64,000 nt of DNA from Bilabrum cf. latius (taxonomy: Eukaryota > Bigyra: Bicosoecida > Bigyra > Bicosoecida), in the NCBI GenBank assembly GCA_965178125.1, contig OZ237751.1, forward strand, positions 868,001 through 932,000. Reading direction: 5' to 3'. The number at the start of each line of letters is the position of its first letter. The stretch's first letter is position 1. The position numbers and the translations under genes were made by a program. The notes beneath the pieces are model-generated. The model worked only from the letters and a program-made list of their open reading frames with translations. It had not been told where the DNA came from and made no database searches. Positions 11,859 through 22,789 of this stretch are shown in pieces.

Positions 11859-14800
11859 TCATCCCAGCATAGACTGCATTCTACGAGCAGAAATAGACCC
11901 GCGAGCCTAGCCAGCCCTATCCATTCTGTTCAACTTGAAGCCCAAGCCCGAGTCCAGAGCTGCCCGCCGCCCCGCCGCCGTCTCCAGGCCAGCCAACCCG
12001 AGCCCGACAAACGTCCCCGGTCTCCCCAACGCCCTGGCCCTCTTCTTCTCCTCCTGCTCCCGCATCGCCCTGGCGTGCTCGGCCAGGCTAGACTTGCTTG
12101 GGACCCCCCTCGCCCTCTCACTTATGCCCCTATTGGAGCCATGACCCCCACTACCAGTACCAATGCCAACGTCCCGGTTGCCAACTCTCCTTTGCATACC
12201 ACCTGAGGCTGTCTCAACGGCAGACCGAGCCGCGTGACCCACCCGCGCACCGGCCCCCTCGTCGCCCACGAGGGAGGCAGATGGCCTCGACGACCCTGCC
12301 GCTGCACGACGCCGCGCAGTTGGTAGCGGAGCATGTAGGCCGGCAGTTGCGTCTTCAGTCTCGCGGTCGTCGGCTCGATTGGTTCGCGGGTGCACTGCAC
12401 GGTGGTGCATCGGTCTGTGTTGGCTGTCCCTCCCAGGTGCGGCGACCTGACCCGCGCCAGCCCGGTCTTGCGTCGGGGTGCGGCTTGAGTGCCCGCGGTT
12501 ATCCTGCTTGGCCCCTTTGCCTTTGCCACCTGCTGCCGAGTCCTGCCGGGCATCCCCGATGACCGCTTGCTGCAGCTGCAGCCCGACCCGCCGCAACAGC
12601 GGATCAGCCCTCAGAGCCTAGAGCACCTCCTCCTCTCTCTGAGACGGGCCAGCAGCACTACCATGCAGTGCACCTGGTTCAATCGTCACACCATTGCCCC
12701 TGATGGTTTCGGCTCCGAGTCCCATGGCTGCCAGGTCGCTCATCGCTGCCAAAGAGGGCAACGGCAGCCGGTGCAGTAGGTCGTTGGATCCACCTGTGGA
12801 CTGCAAACCTGTCAATGAGGGGCTGCCATCCCGTGACTCAGCCTCGTTATGCCCTACTTCTGGGCTACTCCTCTGCAGGATGGATCGGGCGGGCCCCCGT
12901 ACCACGCTGTCGCTGGCCAGGCGACACGCCGATACCGCCCCTCGCAAGCGGGCCATCAAGCCCTGCGGAAGCACTGGTTCCTCTCCACCACCCGCACCTG
13001 GATACATCTCGCCTTGCAAAGCGCAGCAGTGCACTGCACCCATCAGCATCCTCCAGAGCGCCGGCCAGCTGATCCTGTGTCTGCATGCCTGCGCCCGCAG
13101 GCACAGGCCCTCCGCCATACGGCACAGTCGCCGCCTGTCCCGCGGATCCAATTCAATTTTAGCCTCGGCTTGTGAGGCTTTGCCAGCCCCGGGGTCCCCC
13201 CTGGGTTCCTTTACACGCGGCTCCTTGGAGCGGGGGCGGCCTTCCGGCTCACGGCTGTGTGGCTCGCGACCTGCATCACTGTGCATTGCGGCGGCTGGTT
13301 TCGAGTTGCTGTGGGGGAGAGGGAGCTATGGGGGACATGGGCCTGACTGTTGCCTTGCGAGCGCCATGGCTCCAGTGTCGGCAGCTGCCACGCGACCTCG
13401 AAGCTATTGCGAGCCGGTTGCTGCGCCGACTGAACGAGTAGAGTCCAGCCCGGCATTGCTAGACCCCTCCCCTCTTGGCCTGCCTCGATGCAGATCAGCG
13501 CTGCGGTCTTCTCGCTTCCCGGGAATGGCTCTGTGGTGTCGCTGGTGCCCTGATCGGTGGGCACTAGGCTTGGGGGGTGGTGCTGCGGGCATCGCACTGG
13601 CGCGAGCTGCGACTGGCTTGTCGCGCTCACTCGTGCCCTGCAGCAGCACGTGCACCGGGGGCCCGTCGGGCCCGGGACTAAGCCGATTGGAATTCTCATC
13701 AAACTGAATTGGACCGTCTCTGGCATCTGATCGCGCGGATTTTCCCGTTTTGGATGGCACGCGACTACCTTGGTGGCGCTGCCTGACTCCCCTGCCAGGT
13801 GAAGATGAAATCTAGCTTGATCTCACTGGTGAATTTTCCTAATCCTGTGGAGCCTATCTAGCTGGACTGACGTAATCAGAATGAGCCTTGGATCGATCTC
13901 TTTGCGACATCCAGTGGCGCGTGCTAGGACTGCCAGGCAAATGCATGCTATGATGCCTGCCATCCCGGCTGTCGGAGCCCTGCTTGGACACTTGCATAGA
14001 TCGCTTGACGCGCACCACCTTTGGGCCAGATCGATGCGGAGCCTCTCTTGGCACCACCCGCCTCCGGCTGGGGCTACTGGGCTCCTGCCTGTACTCTCGG
14101 GCACTAGGCCGCCGAGGAGCTCTGCCATCAGGCACGGGTGGGCCGCCGCTGTCTCCCATTGCGACGTGCTGCCCCACCATGCCCTCATGCATGTTGTTGT
14201 TCCCCTGGCTACCATGAGGGCCACCGGACGGCGGTGGTGGTTGCTGCAGACGGGTGGAAGCATGTTGGCCCAGCTTGCTATCAGTATCCAATTCCTGTGG
14301 ACCCTCCGCACCCGTGGCGCGGCGGTGGCGCACGGTCACTCGCCGAACTCCACCGGTGGATTCATAGGCAAGGGACCGTTTGGACCGCTCTTGCTGCTTC
14401 TGCTCCGAATCACCGCCACTTCTTCTGCTGCTCCTATCGCGACTGATCTTCCGTTGCGTGCTTTCGTCATAGATGCCACGCCCATCCTGATTGCCACTGC
14501 CACTGCCCCGCTTGTCTGTTGGAACCCTGCCAGACACCCCATCACCATGACCACCGTCACCGACCTCCTCGCCAGCCTCATCCCGGGATCGACTCAGCTC
14601 GACGAGCACCTGCTCCAACTCGGCTACTGCACGGCTGGCCGAGGGTCTCCTAGTTCCGGCTTTGTCCAGCATGGCGTCGACCAGGCGGCACAGCTGCGGT
14701 GGGTGCCTGCCGGGGCCGTGCCCCGGCTGCAGGGAGGGGTGCGGCTTCTCCACGATCAGGCGGGTGAGGGCGTGGATGGAGGGTGCATTGAACGGCGGTG

Positions 14801-15578
14801 CGCCTCGCAGCATTTCCAGGAGCAGCACGCCCAGGGACCAAACGTCGGTGGCAGTGTCGTAAGGCCGTCCCAGGCACATCTCGGGGGAGAGGAAGAGAGG
14901 CGTGCCGAAGAATGTTTTAGCCATTACCGTGTGCTCGCTCAGCGGCCGACTGACCCCAAAGTCTGCCAGCCGAGCCACTACCTGGACGCTGCGTGGCAGT
15001 GGCTCGGTGTCACCGGCAGCGGCGGTGGGTGGAGGCCTGCCGGTGCGAGACGACGGGCGACCCGCAGATCCAGCGCGCGGCCATTCAATGGCGACAGCAT
15101 CCGCAATGTGGTCCGCTTCAGCTTCACAAAGTACAACGTTGAGACCTTTCACATCCCTATGGATGACACTCTTTGCATGCAAATGTTGCAGTGCGCGGGC
15201 GATGTGAAGACCGAATCCAACTGCGCACAGCTTGTCCATGCACTTTCCGGCTCTGGCGTACCCCTTGATGAGCCCCTACAAATCGCCAAACTCTGCCCAT
15301 TCCAAGACGACAAACACTTCTCGCTCAGTCGCACCTCGGAAGAAGCCGAAGCAACGGACGACGTTTCGATGCTGTAGGCCTGCAAGCAGCCGCGCTTCGT
15401 GCAAAACGTCATGACTAGAGCCAAGTTCGGCCGAGTATCGCCGCTTTAAGGCAAAAACTGCGCCATCTTTGCGGCGGCGGGCCTTCAAAATCGCTCCGGT
15501 AGTGGACGCATGAATTTCGGCGAGAACTACAAAGTCCGATAGGCGCCACGGCAACTCGCTCAGTTTGCCCGAACTCAT
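11859..15578 (-). CDS. NEK-like Ser/Thr protein kinase with long disordered tail
   Basis: 1,239 residues, ATG 15578, TGA 11859-11861. The kinase domain fills the first 400 residues: Lys in FALKRR, alpha-C Glu in HEARLL, HRNVVRC, IHRDVKGLNVVL (HRD), LADFGVSR (DFG), FGTPLFLSPEM (activation segment and SPE) and DVWSLGVLLLEM. The Gly loop is degenerate (EIHASTTGA). About 30 residues are inserted between HRD and DFG. NEK-type kinases act in cell-cycle and ciliary control; the subfamily is inferred from GTPLFLSPE. TAG at 15276-15278 falls after EWAEFGDL, between subdomains V and VI, and the kinase continues in the same frame. Seven more in-frame TAGs follow (13854, 13839, 13812, 13404, 13326, 12618, 11907). 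The tail is basic, Ser/Gly/Gln-rich and unlike any domain I know. It starts 125 bp from the stop of the next upstream gene. Confidence 0.85.
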
Positions 15579-15703
15579 GCAGAAGCATTATCCTTGCAAA
15601 TATTACGTACCTCTTGCATTGTCAGTGGAAGCTTGACAGGCACGAACAACTAAATGCAAACGCAATCAACGGCTTTCTAGGTGAAGGTTCGCGGACGTCA
15701 CGG

Positions 15704-18700
15704 TCACCACCGCCTCATCCGCCGCGCGCTGGCAGATCTAGGCTTGGGCTTGGAGCTGGCTGGTGGCGGGGCCCCACCCTGCATCGCATCGATGACCTCC
15801 AATCCGCCGTCAGAGCTTGCGCGCCCGCCGGCGACCGTCCCCGATGCCCGTCTCACGCGCATGCCACGCAGCCATCCGCCACCAGCAGCAGCTGCACTTT
15901 CCCCGGGCTTCCTGAGCAACGACCCCTCCAGGAAATCATTGGTCTGCGGGATGACCCCGCCGCCCCTTCCCCGACTCATGGCTCGCCCCGCGCTCCGGGA
16001 CCGTCCTTTTCCAACCTCCCCATCCACCTTTTTCTCCTTCTCCTTCGCTCCACCAGGGGCCACGGCGGTGGCAGTGGGCAGAATCAGACCCAGTTCGATA
16101 TCGCCTCGGGCAGGACCATTTGCGCGGGAACGAGAACGAGAACGAGAATGGGACTGCGACCGCCCGGGGCCTCCTGGCTGGCGACTCACATGCCCGACGC
16201 TAGTGTTGAACGAGGCCTGTGCTCCGCGGGCCAGCGAAGCCGACAGTGCGGCAATATTTGCAGCGAGATCCCGTTCCGCCCCGCCATGGACACGCACTGG
16301 CCCTCGCCTGGATGCAGGCCCAGTAGAGGCAGACCGACGCACGGGCTTTGGAGCCGTCACCGGCATCAAGGCCTCGGGGGATGAGTCTTTAAACACCATG
16401 GGATCTGCTTTGCACACCAAGGCGCCCACACGAGGCGCCTGATCCGAGGGTGCATCGCCCGAGGACCACGCCACTGAAGTGCACCCATTCTTTATGAATG
16501 TGGACGTCTGATCATCCTTTCTAGCCTCGAGCTCGTCCATGGACGTGTTGCGGAACATGGCCCGCTGCTCGGATCCATCCCCGTCCACCCCACGCCCATG
16601 CCCATGCTCATCGTCGTCAGCCTCGAGCTCGTCCATGGACGTGTTGCGGAACATGGCCCGCTGCTCGGATCCATCCCCGTCCACCCCACGCCCATGCCCA
16701 TGCCCATCGTCAGCCTCGAGCTCGTCCATGGACGTGTTGCGGAACATGGCCCGCTGCTCGGATCCATCCCCGTCCACCCCACGCCCATGCCCATGCCCAT
16801 CGTCGTCAGCCTCGAGCTCGTCCATGGACGTGTTGCGGAACATGGCCCGCTGCTCGGATCCATCCCCGTCCACCCCACGCCCATGCCCATGCCCATCGTC
16901 GTCAGCCTCGAGCTCGTCCATGGACGTGTTGCGGAACATGGCCTGCTGCTCGGATCCATCCCCGTCCATCCCACGCCCATGCCCATGCCCATCGTCGTCA
17001 GCCTCGAGCTCGTCCATGGACGTGTTGCGGAACATGGCCCGCTGCTCGGATCCATCCCCGTCCATCCCACGCCCATGCCCATGCCCATCGTCGTCAGCCT
17101 CGAGCTCGTCCATGGACGTGTTGCGGAACATGGCCCGCTGCTCGGATCCATCCCCGTCCACCCCACGCCCATCGTCGTCAGCCTCGAGCTCGTCCATGGA
17201 CGTGTTGCGGAACATGGCCCGCTGCTCGGATCCATCCCCGTCCACCCCACGCCCATGCCCATGCCCATCGTCGTCAGCCTCGAGCTCGTCCATGGACGTG
17301 TTGCGGAACATGGCCCGCTGCTCGGATCCATCCCCGTCCACCCCACGCCCATCGTCGTCAGCCTCGAGCTCGTCCATGGACGTGTTGCGGAACATGGCCC
17401 GCTGCTCGGATCCATCCCCGTCCACCCCACGCCCATGCCCATGCCCATCGTCGTCAGCCTCGAGCTCGTCCATGGACGTGTTGCGGAACATGGCCCGCTG
17501 CTCGGATCCATCCCCGTCCACCCCACGCCCATGCCCATGCCCGTCGTCAGCCTCGAGCTCGTCCATGGACGTGTTGCGGAACATGGCCCGCTGCTCGGAT
17601 CCATCCCCGTCCACCCCACGCCCACGCCCATGCCCATGCCCATCGTCGTCAGCCTCGAGCTCGTCCATGGACGTGTTGCGGAACATGGCCCGCTGCTCGG
17701 ATCCATCCCCGTCCACCCCACGCCCATCGTCGTCAGCCTCGAGCTCGTCCATGGACGTGTTGCGGAACATGGCCCGCTGCTCGGATCCATCCCCGTCCAC
17801 CCCACGCCCATGCCCATGCCCATCGTCGTCAGCCTCGAGCTCGTCCATGGACGTGTTGCGGAACATGGCCCGCTGCTCGGATCCATCCCCGTCCACCCCA
17901 CGCCCATGCCCATGCCCATCGTCGTCAGCCTCGAGCTCGTCCATGGACGTGTTGCGGAACATGGCCCGCTGCTCGGATCCATCCCCGTCCATCCCACGCC
18001 CATGCCCATGCCCGTCGTCAGCCTCGAGCTCGTCCATGGACGTGTTGCGGAACATGGCCCGCTGCTCGGATCCATCCCCGTCCACCCCACGCCCATGCCC
18101 ATGCCCATCGTCGTCAGCCTCGAGCTCGTCCATGGACGTGTTGCGGAACATGGCCCGCTGCTCGGATCCATCCCCGTCCACCCCACGCCCATGCCCATGC
18201 CCATCGTCGTCAGCCTCGAGCTCGTACATGGTCGTACTAGGTTTTCCAATGCTGTACTATGGTTTTAGTGCCTTGAAACCTTCGGTGTCCGAATCCGTGG
18301 CGTTGTCTTTTCGATCGCGATTATCCATACTTGGAGACGTACACTTGAGCGTTGTCCCTTTTACTACGCGTGGGCTGACCCGCTCTTTGAACTTGGACTA
18401 GGAAAGGATACCCAACTCACTGCCCGCGTCGGTGAGGTGTCGAGGAGGGAGCAGCTGCGGCGATTGTCCGCTGGAGATCTCCATCGCCATGAATCGATCT
18501 GTCCTGCGGTGGTCGGGCCTTCGTTCATTCTAGCTATGAGGGGCCTTGACGTGGGTGCCAGTCGTGGGTTCAGACACACGGGATAATGACCTTGTGTCTG
18601 ACAGAGCCGAAAGCTCCCTTGATCGACCGCTGGGTACGTTTTGCTATGTCTGTTGCGTCGATGTGCTGATAGCCGTAGGCTAATGCCAACGGCCTGCACG

Positions 18701-21700
18701 CTCGTGCCCCTGCTCCTGCCCTCGACCATGCCCCCGCCCCACAGAAGCAGACCGATGGACTCCGTGATTAGCAACTGCACGCTCGTGCCCCTGCTCCTGC
18801 CCTCGCCCATTCCCCCGCCCCACAGAAGCAGACCGATGGACGCCGTGATTAGCAACTGCAAGCGCATGCCCCTGCTCCTGCCCTCGCCCATTCCCCCGCC
18901 CCACAGAAGCAGACCGATGGACTCCGTGATTAGCAACTGCACGCTCGTGCCCCTGCTCCTGCCCTCGCCCATTCCCCCGCCCCACAGAAGCAGACCGATG
19001 GACTCCGTGATTAGCAACTGCACGCTCGTGCCCCTGCTCCTGCCCTCGCCCATTCCCCCGCCCCACAGAAGCAGACCGATGGACTCCGTGATTAGCAACT
19101 GCACGCTCGTGCCCCTGCTCCTGCCCTCGCCCATTCCCCCGCCCCACAGAAGCAGACCGATGGACGCCGTGATTAGCAACTGCACGCTCATGCATGGCAA
19201 CAGGTGCAGCTTCCGTCACATGGGCTGCCTTGGGCTCATGCACGGCAACAGTTGCAGCTTCCGCCACATGGGCTGCCGCGGGCTCGTGCCTGGCAACAGG
19301 TGCAGCTTCCGTCACATGGGCTGCCGCGGGCTCATGCACGGCAACAGGTGCAGCTTCCGTCACATGGGCTGCCTTGGGCTCGTTCCTGGCAACAGGTGCA
19401 GCTTCCGCCACATGGGCTGCCGCGGGCTCGTGCCTGGCAACAGGTGCAGCTTCCGTCACATGGGCTGCCGCGGGCTCGTGCACGGCAACAGGTGCAGCTT
19501 CCGTCACATGGGCTGCCGCGGGCTCGTGCCTGGCAACAGGTGCAGCTTCCGTCACATGGGCTGCCGCGGGCTCGTGCCTGGCAACAGGTGCAGCTTCCGT
19601 CACGTGGGCTGCCACGGGCTCGTGCCTGGCAACAGGTGCAGCTTCCGTCACATGGGCTGCCGCGGGCTCGTGCCTGGCAACAGGTGCAGCTTCCGTCACA
19701 TGGGCTGCCGCGGGCTAGTGCCTGGCAACAGGTGCAGCTTCCGTCACATGGGCTGCCGCGGGCTCGTGCTTGGCAACAGGTGCAGCTTCCGTCACATGGG
19801 CTGCCGCGGGCTCGTGCCTGGCAACAGGTGCAGCTTCCGTCACATGGGCTGCCTTGGGCTCATGCACATGGGCTGCCGCGGGCTCGTGCCTGGCAACAGG
19901 TGCAGCTTCCGTCACATGGGCTGCCGCGGGCTCGTGCCTGGCAACAGGTGCAGCTTCCGTCACATGGGCTGCCGCGGGCTCGTGCCTGGCAACAGGTGCA
20001 GCTTCCGTCACATGGGCTGCCGCGGGCTCGTGCACGACAATTGGTGCAGCTTCCGTCACATGGGCTGCGGCGGGCTCGTGCCTGGCAACAGGTGCAGCTT
20101 CCGTCACATGGGCTGCCGCGGGCTCGTGCACGACAATTGGTGCAGCTTCCGTCACGTGGGCTGCCTTGGGCTCGTGCACGACAGGAGGTAGAATCCTCCC
20201 TTTACTACCGGAAGCGACTGCAATATTCAACTGTATCCCGTCGTGGTCGTCCCGCTACTCTGAGCCTGCAGCATCGCTGCGCTTGGAACGGCTGTCGCTG
20301 ACGTCCGAATCTAGGTCTAGGCTGACCTCAGGCACGTCTTGGAGTTCGATCTCATCCGACGAAACCAGGCCGTTGCAGGCCCCACCTTCTGGCTTTCTCT
20401 GGTTGTGTTCAGTCTCGCCTGCAGACGACATGCTGCTGTCAGTCTCGTGCTCCTCCGTTCTGGCGACAGTCTCATGCGCCCCCTCCTTCTCGCTAGCCAC
20501 CTCATCAGCGCGTGCAGGCGATTCGCACGGCGCATTGAACAGCGCGTCTTCGAAACTGTCGTTAGGGATCCTGCTCTTTGATCGCAGCTGCTTCGATGGA
20601 AATCCGGCGTCATTAGCGCCGCCAGTGCTTCCATTCCCACCTTCTCTCTACTTGTACTACTGTCCCTGCTCCTCATCCCCAGCGGGGAACTGAAAGTAGT
20701 CCTCCGAGGCGCCAGGGAGAATCGCCGGGTCATCATCGTCAATGGACGTGCGCGCCTCTTCGATGATGCTAGCAGAAGTGCCCCGAGTTTTGCGGCTCCT
20801 ATCGAGAGCCTCCTCGTCCGCGAACTGAAAAAACTCCTCCGAAGCACCGGGGAGTATATCCTCATCCTCATATTCGTCTGGATCAGCAGCATCCCCTGCT
20901 TCAACGAACTTGTGAAAGTCTTCATGTGCGCCGGGTAGCATCATGGGCTCCCCGTTCGGAGGGGCTGGCCTGGTGACGCCTGACACCCCCCCGCTACGGA
21001 CTCATATCTGTAATAAATGTTGTTACTATTTCACAAGGCTTCTTATCTTTTAATAAATCTTTTAAATGGTCTTTACACCTTGCTATGTAATAGGTTTGAC
21101 CTTCAAAATAGACGTTCCAGTTTATCCTTCTATAATAATCTTTCGGTTGTGTAGCTTTCAAGGTTCCATTTTCCCATTTTAATAATTCCATTCTGTATAT
21201 ACCTATAATAAATATATTTTTTAAGTCAATTTAAACGCTCTATAACAATTTAAAAATAAAAGCGCGTTTGTTCCATTTGTGAAGGTATAAGCGAGGATAA
21301 GGGGGTATAATGAAGGTAGTTTAGAAGGTTGAATAATGGAGTCCCATAAAGTGATGGAACTTTTGGCTAGAAAATGGCTAGAGTCCCATAACACCTTCAC
21401 AAGAGGGCTACATCCACGTTTTGCTAAATAATACATATACTAATACGCAATTTGTGGATATGGTCATCGTATAGAGTTTTATATATAATTGATTTTCTAT
21501 AATTAGAAGGATAAAGCAGTTATATGAAGTAGCAGTATGAAGAGGCTCACCTTGACTTTTGGAGCGACTAGCGAGAAAAGGAATGGAGAGAGGGAAGAGC
21601 TTTAGCTCTGACTGAACGTAATTATTGATGATGTTAATCATCCTTAACCGAAGGGAATAAATTTATTTATTACCGTAGCGGGGGGGTGACATGGCCGTGG

Positions 21701-22046
21701 TGCCTGAGGCAGCGGGAGCGGCGCTAGCAGCCGTGCCAGCGGAAGAGTAGCCCGGGGCCAGCTCGAGGGACCCAGACACGGAAGTGGACCCAAATCGAAG
21801 GTCTTGGGGCGCGTCAACTGGCGCAACCTCTTCGATTCCGGCTTCCTCGCAGCAGCCGCCCTGACACACCGCCACAGTGGACGCAACTGCAACCAAGGCC
21901 GCTGCGCATGTGCATGCCGCCACCGCAGCGAAGGCCGGGATATTCGCGTCACCAGCAGTAGTTTCCTATGAATCCTCGCAGTGTTTACAATCCGCTTCTC
22001 CGTACTGTCCCTAGTCCGCTTTGACTGTCTCGACGACAATGCTCAT
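15704..22046 (-). CDS. Giant tandem-repeat protein, interrupted by a TIR element
   Basis: Not recognised. From ATG 22046 the frame encodes a Cys/Ala-rich N-terminus, a 701-bp element (20986-21686), three copies of an acidic motif (LPGAHEDFHKF, LPGASEEFFQF, LPGASEDYFQF), about 20 copies of a 16-residue unit (VTEAAPVARHEPAAAH), six of a 27-residue unit, about 18 of an acidic unit of about 31 residues, then a basic RS-rich tail to TGA 15704-15706. TAGs occur throughout, for example 22011, 21966, 20657, 20255, 19715, 18680 and 18398. At 19715 a repeat unit has TAG where its siblings have GAG. If the element is spliced (intron 20980-21673) the CDS is 1,883 codons; if it were cleanly excised, 1,879; both stay in frame. 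LPGA..EDF repeats and repeat-array layout suggest a scaffold or low-complexity protein. Function unknown. Confidence 0.6.
16530..18228. repeat. Coding minisatellite, about 96-bp unit, about 18 copies
   Basis: On the minus strand each unit encodes an acidic block ending MFRNTSMDELEA with a variable DDDGHGHGRG spacer. Length variants differ by whole codons (DDGRG, DDGHGHGRG, DDDGHGHGRG). Long antisense ORFs across the array are a by-product of the repeat. Confidence 0.95.
18690..19190. repeat. Coding minisatellite, 81-bp unit, about 6 copies
   Basis: The unit encodes a 27-residue block (HERAVANHGVHRSASVGRG and a Gly/Gln linker) in the giant repeat protein on the minus strand. Copies are nearly identical, which suggests recent expansion or homogenisation. 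Confidence 0.95.
19190..20185. repeat. Coding minisatellite, 48-bp unit, about 20 copies
   Basis: The 16-residue unit VTEAAPVARHEPAAAH is on the minus strand, with alternate versions (PIVVHEP, PVAVHEP, ARNEPKAAH). One unit carries GAG to TAG at 19715-19717. Confidence 0.95.
20986..21686. mobile_element. 701-bp AT-rich element with 14-bp TIRs and 5-bp TSD
   Basis: Perfect terminal inverted repeats CCCCCCCGCTACGG (20986-20999) and its complement (21673-21686) are flanked by TGACA on both sides (20981-20985 and 21687-21691). The interior is strikingly AT-rich against a GC-rich host. It holds a short minus-strand ORF (21191 to the left TIR, about 65 residues, starting MELLKWENGTLK) that I do not recognise, and no visible transposase, so it looks non-autonomous. 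It sits inside the coding frame of the giant repeat protein. On that strand it offers a GTAATA donor at the TIR edge and a GTGTCAG acceptor made by the right-hand target copy, and splicing there keeps the frame. An introner-like DNA transposon is the best reading; organellar DNA capture is less likely given TIRs and TSD. Confidence 0.8.
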
Positions 22047-22789
22047 CGTGCGGCCACTTCTTAGGCTAGTCCCACCAGGTCGGTGAGCAGGTCCTCGCAA
22101 GCTACTTTCTATATGCTACACTTTACATGGTAAACGTTGGCTTTGAAGAGATCGGACTATCGTCGTGCCTGTGCAAACAGTATTGCTCAAATGTTGCGCA
22201 GATGCTGACGGTGCATCGTGCTGACACCTGCAGAATCAAACAAACATAACCAAACCAATGAATATAAATAGAGGATATGCCATACTGATGCAAGATCGAC
22301 AGCATGCTTGAAATCGCCGGGAGAATAGGGTAGGGCACGCGCAACAGCTACGTCAAGACTGTGGAACTTCCACGACAATGAAATAGCAGCTATACAAACC
22401 AGTTCTTAAGGATCAGTCCACATGTGACTTATGAATCATGTCTTTTGCGGATATAATGACGTAACACGGCTAACACTGCATCCATCCTACGTGTCAATCT
22501 ATTTTTCAACAGTATCAAAACAACTTTTCCAAGCGTTCAGCCGCTTGACTCTCGCAAAATGATGGCTACTGACCCCAGCTGGACCATTCTTACAAGAAAT
22601 AAGTTAGAATGAGTATCACAAAATACCGCATCAGGGACTCATCGAGGCTCTCAAAGACATGCGTCACTGTTGAGTGAAGAGCCCCAACTTGCGACCACAT
22701 TGACGCAAGCTCCGATCGCAAGAGTCTACAGAACGAGCGGTGCCTCACAGTGGACCTGCAAGCCAGCCTGGCCCAGGTGATTGGCACCG
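22047..22789. other. Intergenic, no gene seen
   Basis: About 740 bp, locally AT-richer, between the start of the repeat protein and the end of the PH-domain gene. It probably holds the repeat protein's promoter. I see no RNA gene or repeat. Confidence 0.5.

Noticed and set aside
16539-18401. Long plus-strand and alternative-frame ORFs over the repeat array
   Set aside because: Frame-locked repeats keep several frames open at once. Only the minus frame connects with flanking unique sequence and ends in TGA after a non-repeat tail.
20986-21686. Organellar DNA fragment (AT-rich patch)
   Set aside because: Perfect terminal inverted repeats and a target-site duplication point to transposition rather than passive capture.
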